From contig NZ_LMDG01000036.1 of NCBI RefSeq assembly GCF_001426265.1, positions 39,534 through 103,533 on the forward strand: a DNA stretch of 64,000 nucleotides, read 5' to 3'. The notes below the pieces were generated by a model. It made no database searches and was not told the DNA's origin. It saw only the letters and a list, made by a program, of their open reading frames with translations. Shown in pieces: positions 1 through 8,860 of this stretch (positions are counted from its first letter, which is position 1; every line of letters begins with the position of its first letter). The stretch is from Rhizobium sp. Root1220 (GTDB lineage: Bacteria > Pseudomonadota > Alphaproteobacteria > Rhizobiales > Rhizobiaceae). The translations under genes were made by a program, and so were the position numbers.

Positions 1-387
1 CCAGTCGAGGTCCTCGCTCATCATCTTGACGATATCGGGATAATTGAGCAGCGAGATGACGCTTCCGTCCCAATCTTCCTTCGGCTTGAGATCGCTTTTC
101 TTCTTCCTGGCCTCCAGAAACCGCTCGGCCTCGACGATCTGCAGGGGGAAAAGCGACGTCGCTGAGATTGCGGCAACGAGCTCGTCCGGATAGAGCGCTA
201 TGCGCGCGACAAGAACCGCGAGTTCGTCGTCGGAAAGCAGACCGGTTTCCGCCTCGGCCGCTGTCGGCGCGGAAACCGGCTTCGACGCGGGTACTGGCGT
301 CTGCGGATAGGCTGCCGGACCGAAAAACGTCGAAACGAGCGCCAACGCGGACAGTCCGGCAAGCAATCTGAAGGATCTTGCTTTCAT
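1..387 (-). CDS. DUF3300 domain protein, N-terminal part (cut by window edge)
   Basis: The first 129 codons of a gene that runs off the left edge of the window, read on the minus strand. Residues 1-19 are basic then hydrophobic (MKARSFRLLAGLSALALVS), consistent with an export signal. The stretch that follows carries YPDELVAAI and FPLQIVEAERFL, which I recognise as the opening of DUF3300, a family of exported proteins of unknown function. The start is the ATG at 387, preceded by a strong AGGAGG about 10 bases upstream; a GTG one codon earlier is a possible alternative. The family is found in the envelope, but its biochemical role is unknown, so no function is given. Its partner genes lie outside the window. 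Confidence 0.75.
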   Translation of the reverse strand, partial: MKARSFRLLAGLSALALVSTFFGPAAYPQTPVPASKPVSAPTAAEAETGLLSDDELAVLVARIALYPDELVAAISATSLFPLQIVEAERFLEARKKKSDLKPKEDWDGSVISLLNYPDIVKMMSEDLDW

Positions 388-1255
388 CACGGGTCGACCT
401 CCTCTCATCTAGCGTCTGGGGATTTGGAGCATTTCGGCCAGCCTAGCGCGATTGACCACGCAGCACTACCTTGATCGGATTGAGCCGCGGCAAGCGCTGC
501 TGGCCGACGCGTTGCGCGAAAATGCTGCCTTTGATACGCTCCCTCCCCGGACACATCGAAACACTATACTACCGGACTTTCGGAGAGGCGTAACTTACGC
601 GATGCTACGGTCCTGTCCAACATTTACGGTGGGTACCATCCCGAAGTTTGTCACCAAAAATGTTGTGGCGCCCAGCCGGCAAACGAATTGCGCAGAAGTC
701 CGTTCACTCTGTCTCAACGGGCTGACATTTTGATACTCGAATAGCATGCATTGCCAAGTTGCGCTGAGGCGCTTGCATCGTATCTGATTGCACATGCATT
801 CCGCTTGGCCTCCCGACTCACAACGGCGCCCCTTCACAAGAAGGCGACCAAGCCGAAGACCCGGCGCCAAGTTCGCCGTAAGTTACAGGATACTACGGGT
901 AAACCGCGTGATCGCCGCTTATTGTTCCCTGAGGCTTGACTGAAGGGATCGAACCACGGAGGTGGACAAGTCGCATTGAGAGCACAAGAGAGCGATGTAC
1001 CGGCAATCATGGCGCGTCTTTCGGCTCTTTCGAAGCCATGGCGCCATCATGCGACAACACTCTTTTCGATCAGTGCAACCTGCCGCCTCCGACAGATCAC
1101 CATGACACCGGTATCCCGCGCCCGCGAAGATGCCATTGAGATCGACGCTTCGACGATCGAGGTAGCACGCGACAAACGGGCGGCGCAGTGGTCAACGTCG
1201 GTCGCGAGAAGTGGCCTGCGAATATTTCCAACCTCACAGAAAGGAGATTCAGACG
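388..1255. other. Long stretch without a convincing gene
   Basis: About 870 bases. Several short open frames exist on both strands (for example 452-733 and 751-939 on plus), but none has a credible ribosome site, a recognisable domain or a composition like the neighbouring genes. A plus-strand frame opening at 976 runs into the next gene in a different frame and is judged a shadow. The stretch between about 1100 and 1240 could be leader DNA for the membrane-protein gene at 1256 or decayed coding sequence. I see no terminator-like hairpin or tRNA here. Confidence 0.5.
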
Positions 1256-1693
1256 ATGCAAGCTCTTCACCCGGCAGCAGTCGATCACTTGCCAGGCTTT
1301 ATCACAGAGCCCGGACAGACCGACTACCTCTTCGTCGGCGTTGTCATCTTCCTGGTCCTGGTTATCCTGATCATCGGCAATCTATACTTTCAGCTTCACG
1401 CGGTTCCCGAGCGCATGGCACATCGCACAAGCAAAGTGCAGATGGAGGTCGTCGCGGTGTTAGCGCTGATTTCTTTGTTTACACACAATCACCTCTTCTG
1501 GATCGCCGGCTTGCTGCTCGCCTTCGTGCATATTCCCGACTTTTCGACACCGCTATACTCGATCGCACAATCGCTCGGAAAGCTGTCCGGCCGCACCCTC
1601 GAAACCAGCGGCGACCCAGCGTTGGTCCCAGATGAGCCCTCGAAGCCCGTCGAAGAAAGTTCGGAGAGTGCCAGCGATCGTGAAGGAATCTGA
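1256..1693 (+). CDS. Small inner-membrane protein, partner of the HlyD-type protein
   Basis: A 145-residue protein with two hydrophobic stretches, about residues 25-45 and 65-93, then a hydrophilic acidic tail of some 35 residues. The start is the ATG at 1256, chosen because AAGGAGAT sits about 8 bases before it; a longer frame opening at 1211 lacks such a site. The stop codon is 2 bases from the ATG of the next gene, an HlyD-family protein, so the two are almost certainly cotranscribed and translationally coupled. A small membrane protein beside an HlyD-like protein resembles the YiaW/YiaV and YibI/YibH pairs of enterobacteria; that comparison is inferred from layout, not from clear sequence identity. 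Function unknown. Confidence 0.75.
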   Translation: MQALHPAAVDHLPGFITEPGQTDYLFVGVVIFLVLVILIIGNLYFQLHAVPERMAHRTSKVQMEVVAVLALISLFTHNHLFWIAGLLLAFVHIPDFSTPLYSIAQSLGKLSGRTLETSGDPALVPDEPSKPVEESSESASDREGI

Positions 1694-1695
1694 CC

Positions 1696-2922
1696 ATGCT
1701 TGAGCTGATGCTTTGCTCCCTGCTGACCATTTTCCCGGACTATCTCTATCGACGGTATGGTCAGGGAAAGCGAATTGGCCGTGAAATCACCCTTTATTCC
1801 ATGTGGTACGAATTGCGCTGGGGCATCTCGGCCTGCCTGATGCTCACCATTTCATTGATCACGATGATCTTTTACTTCCATCCCTCGACCCAAAGCGTGA
1901 CGGCGGTGTTCCGCACGGTGACCATCCTGCCGGAAACGGTCGGACGCGTCGATGATGTCTATGTCGGCATTAACGACAAGGTCGCCGCTGGCGCACCGCT
2001 CTTCCGGCTGGACGACTCTCAGCAGAAAGCGGCCGTGGAGACGGCACGGCGGCAGATCGCGGAACTCGAGGCTGAAGCCGCGGTGGCCATGACGGAGCTC
2101 GCGACAGCGGATGGGCAGATCCAGGAAGCGCAGGGAGCTCTTCAGCTTGCCGAAACTGAATACGAGATGAAGGCTCAACTCCTGGCAAAGGACGCGGTCG
2201 CCCGCCGCGAAGTCGAGCGTCTGGCCAACACCATCGAAAGCCGCAAGGGAAGCCTGGCTGCTGCGATTGCCAAGAAACAGACTCTGGAAGCCAAGATCAG
2301 TGCACTGCTGCCAGCACAGAAAGCCAGCGCCGAAGCCGCTCTCGCTCAGGCGCAGGTGGAGTTGGACAAGACCATCGTGCGCGCAGGCATCGCTGGTACT
2401 GTTCAGCAGTTCACGCTTCGAACGGGCGACGTCGTCAATACGATGCTGCGCCCTGCAGGTATTCTCGTTCCGGAGGCGGCGGGTCGTGGCACGCTGATCG
2501 CAGGCTTCGGCCAGATCGAAGCGCAGGTGATCAAGCGGGGGATGATCGCGGAAGCAACCTGCATCGGGAGGCCGTTCACCATCATCCCACTTGTTGTGAC
2601 CGATGTGCAGGATGTGATCGCAGCCGGCCAATTGCGTCCGACCGACCAGCTTATCGATGTAAGGTCGATTTCAACGCCGGGAACGCTGACGGTCTTCCTG
2701 CAACCCTTGTTCGAGGGCGGTCTGGACGGCATCCCACCGGGTAGCAGTTGTATCGCAAATGCCTATACTAACAATCACGATGTGCTTGCCGATCCCAATA
2801 TCGGCACATTGCGTTGGCTTTTCCTGCATGTGGTCGACGCCGTCGGGCTCGTGCACGCCATGTTACTCCGGATGCAGGCACTGCTGCTTCCAGTACAGAC
2901 GCTGGTGCTATCGGGCCACTGA
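1696..2922 (+). CDS. HlyD/YibH-family membrane-fusion (periplasmic adaptor) protein
   Basis: A 408-residue protein with a membrane anchor around residues 36-60 and a half-lipoyl segment (TVTILPETVGRVDDVYVG, with a second half near TIVRAGIAGTV). Between them, at about residues 95-215, lies a long Ala/Glu/Lys-rich region that should form the antiparallel coiled-coil hairpin of adaptor proteins. A beta-barrel region and a hydrophobic C-terminal tail follow. Adaptors of this family link an inner-membrane pump to an outer-membrane channel. No ABC, RND or MFS pump gene is adjacent; the only partner is the small membrane protein 2 bases upstream, as in the E. coli YiaVW type. The substrate cannot be named. 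Confidence 0.85.
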   Translation: MLELMLCSLLTIFPDYLYRRYGQGKRIGREITLYSMWYELRWGISACLMLTISLITMIFYFHPSTQSVTAVFRTVTILPETVGRVDDVYVGINDKVAAGAPLFRLDDSQQKAAVETARRQIAELEAEAAVAMTELATADGQIQEAQGALQLAETEYEMKAQLLAKDAVARREVERLANTIESRKGSLAAAIAKKQTLEAKISALLPAQKASAEAALAQAQVELDKTIVRAGIAGTVQQFTLRTGDVVNTMLRPAGILVPEAAGRGTLIAGFGQIEAQVIKRGMIAEATCIGRPFTIIPLVVTDVQDVIAAGQLRPTDQLIDVRSISTPGTLTVFLQPLFEGGLDGIPPGSSCIANAYTNNHDVLADPNIGTLRWLFLHVVDAVGLVHAMLLRMQALLLPVQTLVLSGH

Positions 2923-3248
2923 ACAGAGGTAGCTGGGTTTGTCCAACTTCGACACGCTGGTGCCATCGGTATCAGCGTGTCGAAGCAAGCTGATCCGGCG
3001 TCAGGGTGTCAAGGAATGAGAGGCGATTGATGGTCAATGACCTGCGAGGCACTGTTGGCAAATCGGTCACACCCTTGTAGGCGGTTGGCTGCAATGATCA
3101 GTGCGCTCCCGACGGGGATGGCTCATCCATTCCGAGCGCTTATCGATCGAATTTCAATTGATATAAAAGTGTCACAAAACTGTTACGTACAGTCTTTAGA
3201 GGGTAGCCGACGCCCTAGCGTCTAACGGAATTCTACCGGAGTAAATCC
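2923..3248. other. Intergenic region upstream of pstS
   Basis: About 326 bases between the HlyD-type gene and pstS. The only clear element is the Pho box at 3169-3186, in an AT-richer segment (about 3145-3190) that should also hold the pstS promoter. No phoR gene or fragment of one is visible here, although phoR often precedes pst genes in related bacteria. No hairpin with a T-run was found after the HlyD-type gene. Confidence 0.6.
3169..3186 (+). promoter_or_regulatory. Pho box (PhoB operator) upstream of pstS
   Basis: GTGTCACAAAACTGTTAC is two 7-base direct repeats (GTGTCAC, CTGTTAC) separated by AAAA. It matches the PhoB-binding pattern CTGTCAT-N4-CTGTCAT at 5 of 7 positions in each half. 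It lies 62 bases before the pstS start, so it can serve as a PhoB activation site for the pst-pho operon. A similar site precedes phnC at 14830-14847. Confidence 0.85.
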
Positions 3249-4283
3249 ATGAACAAGTACTTTGGAAGCTGCGTCATCGCCGCAGCTCTGCTCACCACCA
3301 CAGGTGCGGCGTCCGCACGCGACCAGGTCCAGGTCAGTGGTTCGTCCACGGTTCTGCCTTACGCAAAGATTGTTGCCGAGACCTTCGGCGAAACCTTCAA
3401 GGACTTCAAGACACCGGTCGTCGAATCTGGCGGCACCGGCGCTGGCCTCAAGGAATTCTGCAAGGGCGTGGGCCCTGACACGATCGACGTTGCCAACGCA
3501 TCGCGTCCGATCAACGCCAAGGAACTGGAAGCCTGCAAGGCAGCTGGCGTTACCGACATCCAGGAAGTCAAGATCGGCTACGACGGTATCGTCTTCGCGA
3601 CTGACTCCTCGAACCCTGATGTCGCTTACGTTCCTGCCGACCTCTACAAGGCTCTGGCTGCCCAGGTTGTTGTCGATGGCAAGCTCGTAGCCAACCCTTA
3701 CAAGAAGTGGTCTGAAGTCAACCCGGCTCTCCCGGCTGTTGATATTGCTGCCTACATCCCGGGCGAAAAGCACGGCACCCGCGAAGTTTTCGAACTGAAC
3801 GTTCTGCTTGCTGGCTGCAAGGACTCCGGCGCTTTTGATGTTATCGCCAAGGAAATCACTGACAAGGCTGCTCAGAGCAAGGCTTGCGTTGCAGTTCGTA
3901 AGGACGGCGCTGCTGTCGACATCGACGGCGACTATCCGGAAACGCTGGCACGCATCGCTGCCAACAAGACCGGTGTTGGCGTATTCGGCCTGTCCTTCTA
4001 CGAAAACAACGCTGACAAGCTGAAGGTTGCCACCGTAAAGGGCATCGTTCCTAGCCCGGAAACAATCGCTGACGGCACCTACCCGGTTTCCCGTCCGCTG
4101 TTCTTCTACGTCAAGAAGGCTCACCTGGGCGTTATCCCGGGCCTGAAGGAATACGTGAATTTCTTCGTATCCGACCAGATGGTTGGTCCTGACAGCCCGC
4201 TCGTCGAGTACGGCCTGGTTGCTGCTCCGGACGCCGAGCGCGAAGCGACCCGTAAGTTGGTCGAAGACGGCAAGACCATGTAA
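3249..4283 (+). CDS. pstS: Phosphate-binding periplasmic protein PstS
   Basis: A 344-residue binding protein of the high-affinity phosphate ABC transporter. It has a signal peptide (MNKYFGSCVIAAALLTTTGAASA, cut at about residue 23) and the family's opening phosphate-binding loop, VSGSSTVLPYAK. The length is usual for alphaproteobacterial PstS. The start is the ATG at 3249 with CGGAG a few bases upstream. It is the first gene of pstS-pstC-pstA-pstB-phoU-phoB and sits directly under a Pho box, so expression should rise on phosphate starvation through PhoB. A 12-bp hairpin just after the stop probably lets it be made in excess of the permease genes. The codon choice is highly regular, as expected of an abundantly made protein. 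Confidence 0.97.
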   Translation: MNKYFGSCVIAAALLTTTGAASARDQVQVSGSSTVLPYAKIVAETFGETFKDFKTPVVESGGTGAGLKEFCKGVGPDTIDVANASRPINAKELEACKAAGVTDIQEVKIGYDGIVFATDSSNPDVAYVPADLYKALAAQVVVDGKLVANPYKKWSEVNPALPAVDIAAYIPGEKHGTREVFELNVLLAGCKDSGAFDVIAKEITDKAAQSKACVAVRKDGAAVDIDGDYPETLARIAANKTGVGVFGLSFYENNADKLKVATVKGIVPSPETIADGTYPVSRPLFFYVKKAHLGVIPGLKEYVNFFVSDQMVGPDSPLVEYGLVAAPDAEREATRKLVEDGKTM

Positions 4284-4290
4284 TCAACTT

Positions 4291-4320
4291 TGCCGGCGCG
4301 CCCAGACAGGCGCGCCGGCA
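4291..4320 (+). terminator. Intercistronic hairpin between pstS and pstC
   Basis: A perfect 12-bp inverted repeat, TGCCGGCGCGCC then CAGACA then GGCGCGCCGGCA, 8 bases after the pstS stop. It is not followed by a T-run, so it is more likely a 3'-end-protecting or partial attenuating structure than a full terminator. A role in keeping pstS mRNA more abundant than pstCAB mRNA is inferred from position. Confidence 0.6.
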
Positions 4321-4436
4321 TTGCCTTTGTCCGTTCCAAGGGAACGACGAAGTTGAACGACTCCATGATTGGAAGCCGAAAGCCGGCGGGTTGCCGTTTT
4401 CGCGTTTTGGGGCCAAGAGCCTGGGGACCTTAACGA

Positions 4437-5918
4437 ATGAGTACATCCGTCTTACTCTTGTGCCTCGTCCTACTGGGCGCCGTCGCCTTCGTGGCCGCGC
4501 GCAGCCGTGCGACAGCGCTTGCCGGAGGGAAATCCTCGGCGCTGCATTCCCGGCCTGGCTACTACGGTGCCTATGCCGCCATCTGGGCAGTCCTGCCGGC
4601 ACTGATCGTGTTGTGCGCCTGGCTCGCCATCAGCCCATCCATCATCGAATCCTCCGTCCGCGGCGCCTTCCCTGAAGACGTCAAGGCGCAGTCCTCTGCA
4701 CAGCAGAACCTCAGCTACGGCATGGTCAATGCCATCGCCCGCGGCCTGCCGCTGCTGGAAAAGGAAGACGTTGCGTCGGCTGCAAGTGACCCGGCCGGCC
4801 TGCAGGCCAAGCTTGCAGCCAAGGGCGTTCCGCTTGCCGGCGAACCGCAGCCCTACATGATCGAAGGCGCGCAGAAGCTCAACGCGGAAAGCGGCATCAG
4901 CCGCCTCATCATGACCTTGGTGGTTCTGGCAATCGCTGTTGCCGGTGGCTTCTATGCCCTGCGCGAAGTCGCCCCGCGCTTCCGGGCCCGCAACCGTGTC
5001 GAGCGCGTCATGCTCTGGGGCCTGTTGCTGGCCTCGTCGATCGCCATTCTCACCACCATCGGTATCGTCCTGTCGATGCTGACCGAAGCGGCCCACTTCT
5101 TCGCAGAGGTTCCGGCCGCTGACTTTTTCTTCGGCACGGTCTGGGATCCGCGCTTTGCCGGTGCCGGCAGTTCCTCCTTCGGCCAGTTCGGCCTGATCCC
5201 GCTGCTGCTTGGCACACTCTATATCGGTCTCGTCGCTATGCTTGTCGCCGTCCCGGTCGGCCTGTTTGCGGCGATTTACATGGCGGAATATGCAGCGCCC
5301 AAGGTTCGCTCGGTGGCAAAGCCGCTGCTCGAAGTACTGGCCGGCATCCCGACGATTGTGTACGGCTTCTTCGCGCTGATCACCGTCGGTCCGTTCCTGC
5401 GTGATCTGTCGTCCCAGGTGAACGGCCTTCTGACCGGCGACTACAGCAACTTCATCCAGGCCCAGAGTGTTCTGACCGCCGGTGTCGTCATGGGCATCAT
5501 GCTGATCCCTTACGTCTCGTCGCTTTCCGATGACATCATCACCGCCGTGCCGCGCGCGCTGCGTGACGGTTCGCTCGGTCTGGGTGCGACCCGCTCGGAA
5601 ACGATCAAGAAGGTCGTGCTTCCGGCCGCACTCCCCGGCATCGTCGGCGCTCTCCTGATGACGGCATCGCGCGCCATCGGCGAAACCATGATCGTCGTGC
5701 TGGCAGCCGGTGTCGCGGCCCGTATCCAGATCAATCCGTTCGAGCCGATGACCACCGTGACGGTCAAGATCGTCAACCAGCTCACGGGCGACCTCGAGTT
5801 CACCTCGCCGCAGACACTGGTCGCCTTCGCGCTTGGCATCACGCTCTTCTTCATCACGCTTTGCCTCAATATCTACGCGCTCTTTATCGTGCGCAAATAC
5901 CGGGAGCAGTACGAATGA
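4437..5918 (+). CDS. pstC: Phosphate ABC transporter permease PstC
   Basis: A 493-residue inner-membrane permease, about 170 residues longer than E. coli PstC. The extra part is at the N-terminus: two hydrophobic segments (about residues 3-20 and 43-68) flanking a periplasmic-looking domain to about residue 155. The conserved permease core follows, with the cytoplasmic coupling helix around LGATRSETIKKVVLPAALPG. The same extended form is, to my knowledge, normal in rhizobia. With PstA it forms the phosphate channel energised by PstB. The ATG at 4437 is 153 bases after pstS, and the stop overlaps the pstA start (ATGA), which indicates translational coupling. Confidence 0.95.
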   Translation: MSTSVLLLCLVLLGAVAFVAARSRATALAGGKSSALHSRPGYYGAYAAIWAVLPALIVLCAWLAISPSIIESSVRGAFPEDVKAQSSAQQNLSYGMVNAIARGLPLLEKEDVASAASDPAGLQAKLAAKGVPLAGEPQPYMIEGAQKLNAESGISRLIMTLVVLAIAVAGGFYALREVAPRFRARNRVERVMLWGLLLASSIAILTTIGIVLSMLTEAAHFFAEVPAADFFFGTVWDPRFAGAGSSSFGQFGLIPLLLGTLYIGLVAMLVAVPVGLFAAIYMAEYAAPKVRSVAKPLLEVLAGIPTIVYGFFALITVGPFLRDLSSQVNGLLTGDYSNFIQAQSVLTAGVVMGIMLIPYVSSLSDDIITAVPRALRDGSLGLGATRSETIKKVVLPAALPGIVGALLMTASRAIGETMIVVLAAGVAARIQINPFEPMTTVTVKIVNQLTGDLEFTSPQTLVAFALGITLFFITLCLNIYALFIVRKYREQYE

Positions 5919-7237
5919 CCGATGTTGTTTCCTCCGGACAGGGCGTCGTCGTCTCCAAGGCGCCGGCCCGCCGCGATATCGGTATCAAGCGCCGGTATGC
6001 CGCTGAACGCCGGTTTCAGGCCTATGGCATCGCTGCCATCTCCTTCGGACTGATTTTCCTCGCCATCCTGCTGACCACCGTCATCCGCCAGGGCTACACG
6101 GCCTTCGCACAGACGGCGATCACGCTGCCGATCGAGTTCTCCGAAAAGGTGCTCGATCCCAACAACAAGCGAGCAACCGATCCGTCGGTCCTGATTGCGG
6201 CCAACTATCCGGTCCTGATCCGCGACGCCATGGTCAAGACGCTTGGCATCAACGCCTCGAGCCGTCCCGAAGTACGCGACGCAACGGCGATGATCTCCAA
6301 GGGTGCGCCGATCGTGTTGCGTGACATGGTCGAAGCCGATCCGTCGCTGATCGGCAAGACCGTCAACGTTACGCTTCTTGCTGACGCCAATGTCGACTCT
6401 GCCAATAAAGGTCAGATCGACCTGACCGTCGATGAGAAGAACCGCAAGGTCAACGATCGTCAGGTCGGCTGGATGCAGCAGATGACCGCCAGCGGCACCC
6501 TGCACAAGCAGTTCAACACCGGCCTCTTCGTCAACGGCAATTCAAGCCGCCCTGAAGCTGCAGGCCTGGGTGTCGCGCTTATCGGCTCGCTCTACCTGAT
6601 GCTGATCGTCCTCGTCCTGGCCCTGCCGATCGGTGTCGCCGCTTCGATCTACCTCGAAGAATTCGCACCGAAGAACAAGTTGACCGACCTGATCGAGGTC
6701 AACATCAACAACCTCGCGGCTGTTCCGTCGATCGTCTATGGTCTGCTTGGCCTCGCCGTCTTCATCAACTTCGCAGGCCTGCCGCGCTCCGCGTCGCTGG
6801 TCGGTGGCCTGGTGCTGACACTGATGACCCTGCCGACCATCATCATCGCTACCCGCGCAGCGCTCCGCGCCGTGCCGCCGTCGATCCGCGCCGCGGCCCT
6901 CGGTCTCGGTGCCTCGAAAATGCAGATGGTGTTCCACCACGTTCTGCCGCTGGCAATGCCGGGCATTCTGACTGGCACCATCATCGGCCTGGCGCATGCG
7001 CTCGGCGAAACCGCACCACTGCTGTTGATCGGCATGGTCGCCTTCGTCGCCAATGCACCGACGACCCCAATGGATCCGTCCACGGCTTTGCCGGTACAGG
7101 TCTACATGTGGGCAAACGAAGCCGAACGCGCTTTTGTGGAGCGCACATCCGGCGCCATCATCGTCCTGCTCCTGTTCCTGATCGTCATGAACTTCGGAGC
7201 TATCCTCTTGCGTCGTCGCTTTGAGCGCCGCTGGTAA
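5915..7237 (+). CDS. pstA: Phosphate ABC transporter permease PstA
   Basis: A 440-residue permease partner of PstC. The start at 5915 overlaps the pstC stop by 4 bases (ATGA); a longer in-frame opening inside pstC is not needed. After the first membrane helix (about residues 33-60) comes a periplasmic insertion of roughly 150 residues that is absent from the shorter enterobacterial PstA. The permease core then carries the coupling motif LGLGASKMQMVFHHVLPLAM. It ends 14 bases before pstB. PstC and PstA both being extended suggests that their extra periplasmic parts may pair or meet PstS; that is inference. Confidence 0.95.
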   Translation: MTDVVSSGQGVVVSKAPARRDIGIKRRYAAERRFQAYGIAAISFGLIFLAILLTTVIRQGYTAFAQTAITLPIEFSEKVLDPNNKRATDPSVLIAANYPVLIRDAMVKTLGINASSRPEVRDATAMISKGAPIVLRDMVEADPSLIGKTVNVTLLADANVDSANKGQIDLTVDEKNRKVNDRQVGWMQQMTASGTLHKQFNTGLFVNGNSSRPEAAGLGVALIGSLYLMLIVLVLALPIGVAASIYLEEFAPKNKLTDLIEVNINNLAAVPSIVYGLLGLAVFINFAGLPRSASLVGGLVLTLMTLPTIIIATRAALRAVPPSIRAAALGLGASKMQMVFHHVLPLAMPGILTGTIIGLAHALGETAPLLLIGMVAFVANAPTTPMDPSTALPVQVYMWANEAERAFVERTSGAIIVLLLFLIVMNFGAILLRRRFERRW

Positions 7238-7251
7238 ACGGAGTAAACATC

Positions 7252-8067
7252 ATGAACATGTTGACGGAAGCCGCAGTTGAGAAGGCGCTGGACCAGAAGA
7301 TGAACACAGTTCCGTATAAAATGATCGGCCAGGACGTTTCGGTTTACTACGGCGACAAGCGCGCGCTGTTCGACGTCAAGCTGAACATCCGCGAAAACAC
7401 CGTGACGGCACTCATCGGTCCGTCGGGTTGCGGCAAGTCCACCTTCCTGCGCAGCCTGAACCGCATGAACGACACCATCGACAACTGCCGCGTCACCGGA
7501 AAGATCACGCTCGATGGCGATGATATCTACGATCCTGACATCGACGTCGTCGAATTGCGCGCCCGCGTCGGTATGGTGTTCCAGAAGCCGAACCCGTTCC
7601 CGAAGACGATCTATGAAAACGTCGCCTACGGCCCACGCATCCACGGTCTCGCCAAGGCGAAGGCCGACATGGACGTGATCGTCGAACAGAGCCTGCAGCG
7701 CGCCGGCCTGTGGAACGAAGTCAAGGACCGCGTCCATGAATCCGGCACCGGCCTCTCGGGTGGTCAGCAGCAGCGTCTGTGCATCGCCCGCGCCATCGCC
7801 GTCAGCCCTGAGGTCATCCTCATGGACGAACCGTGCTCGGCGCTTGACCCTATCGCAACTGCCAAGGTCGAAGAGCTTATCCACGAACTGCGTGAAGCCT
7901 ACACCATCGTCATCGTCACGCACTCGATGCAGCAGGCAGCTCGCGTGTCGCAGCGCACCGCCATGTTCCACCTCGGCAACCTCGTCGAGGAGAACGATAC
8001 CGACAAGATGTTCACCAACCCGGATGACCCGCGCACCCAGGATTATATTATGGGCCGCTTCGGTTGA
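7252..8067 (+). CDS. pstB: Phosphate ABC transporter ATPase PstB
   Basis: A 271-residue nucleotide-binding subunit. Visible motifs are Walker A GPSGCGKST, the PstB-typical SLNRMND segment, the signature LSGGQQQR, Walker B VILMDEPCSALDP and the switch histidine in IVTHSMQQA. The EPCSALDP form is characteristic of PstB. About 25 residues precede the core ABC fold. It powers phosphate import through PstCA and, in the known Pst-PhoU-PhoR scheme, helps signal phosphate sufficiency. GGAG lies before the ATG at 7252. It is followed 43 bases later by phoU. Confidence 0.97.
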   Translation: MNMLTEAAVEKALDQKMNTVPYKMIGQDVSVYYGDKRALFDVKLNIRENTVTALIGPSGCGKSTFLRSLNRMNDTIDNCRVTGKITLDGDDIYDPDIDVVELRARVGMVFQKPNPFPKTIYENVAYGPRIHGLAKAKADMDVIVEQSLQRAGLWNEVKDRVHESGTGLSGGQQQRLCIARAIAVSPEVILMDEPCSALDPIATAKVEELIHELREAYTIVIVTHSMQQAARVSQRTAMFHLGNLVEENDTDKMFTNPDDPRTQDYIMGRFG

Positions 8068-8110
8068 TCTCCGGCGTCGGAAACCCTCAGGACATTCAAG
8101 GATAAGCCCC

Positions 8111-8824
8111 ATGGCATCGACACATATCTATTCCGCCTATGATGACGACCTCAAGTTCCTGACCCGCCGTATCTCGGAAATGGGTGGCCTTGCCGAACAG
8201 ATGGTCGGCGACGCCGTTCGCGCGCTCGTCAACGGCGACACCGCGCTTGCCCAGAAAGTCATCTCCGACGACGTGATCCTCGATCACGCCGAGCGCGAAA
8301 TCGGTGACAAGGCGATCATCACCATCGCCCGTCGGCAGCCGATGGCAGCCGACCTTCGCGAAATCATGGGTTCGATCCGTATCGCGGCCGACCTAGAGCG
8401 GGTCGGCGACCTGGGAAAGAATACGGCCAAGCGCGTCATCGCCGTGCAGAGCACCGGCGTTCCACGCAAGCTCGCTCGCGGCCTCGAGCATCTCTCCGAA
8501 CTGGCGCTCGTCCAGCTCAAGGAAGTGCTCGACGTCTACACCAGCCGCGCCGCGGACCGCGCCAAGTCGATCCGCGAACGCGACGAGGAAATCGACGCGA
8601 TGTATACCTCGCTATTTCGCGAGATGCTGACCTACATGATGGAAGATCCGCGCAACATCACCAGCTGCACGCATCTGCTCTTCTGCGCCAAGAACATCGA
8701 GCGCATCGGCGACCACGCCACCAACATTGCCGAGACCATCTACTATATGGCGACCGGTGCCCAGCCGGAAGGCGAGCGTCCGAAGGACGACACCGCCAAC
8801 ACCGTCGGCGCTGTCACGGAATAA
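8111..8824 (+). CDS. phoU: Phosphate signalling regulator PhoU
   Basis: A 237-residue all-helical protein of two PhoU repeats. Metal-binding acidic repeats of the family are visible (DLERVGDLGKN in the first half, NIERIGDHATN in the second). PhoU links Pst transporter activity to the PhoR kinase and limits phosphate uptake. The start is the ATG at 8111 after AAGGATAAG; a longer frame that begins inside pstB is rejected because it has no ribosome site and reads shadow sequence. It lies between pstB and phoB in the same operon. Confidence 0.96.
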   Translation: MASTHIYSAYDDDLKFLTRRISEMGGLAEQMVGDAVRALVNGDTALAQKVISDDVILDHAEREIGDKAIITIARRQPMAADLREIMGSIRIAADLERVGDLGKNTAKRVIAVQSTGVPRKLARGLEHLSELALVQLKEVLDVYTSRAADRAKSIRERDEEIDAMYTSLFREMLTYMMEDPRNITSCTHLLFCAKNIERIGDHATNIAETIYYMATGAQPEGERPKDDTANTVGAVTE

Positions 8825-8860
8825 GCGCTCCGGACCCGTGCCCCCAGGAGACCAAGACGA

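Noticed and set aside
976..1635. 219-codon plus-strand frame overlapping the small membrane-protein gene
   Set aside because: Its second half is an Arg-rich shadow of the gene at 1256, and its start has no ribosome site.
3222..4124. 300-codon minus-strand frame across pstS
   Set aside because: It is an antisense shadow of a codon-biased gene; no ribosome site and repetitive Val/Asp/Arg composition.
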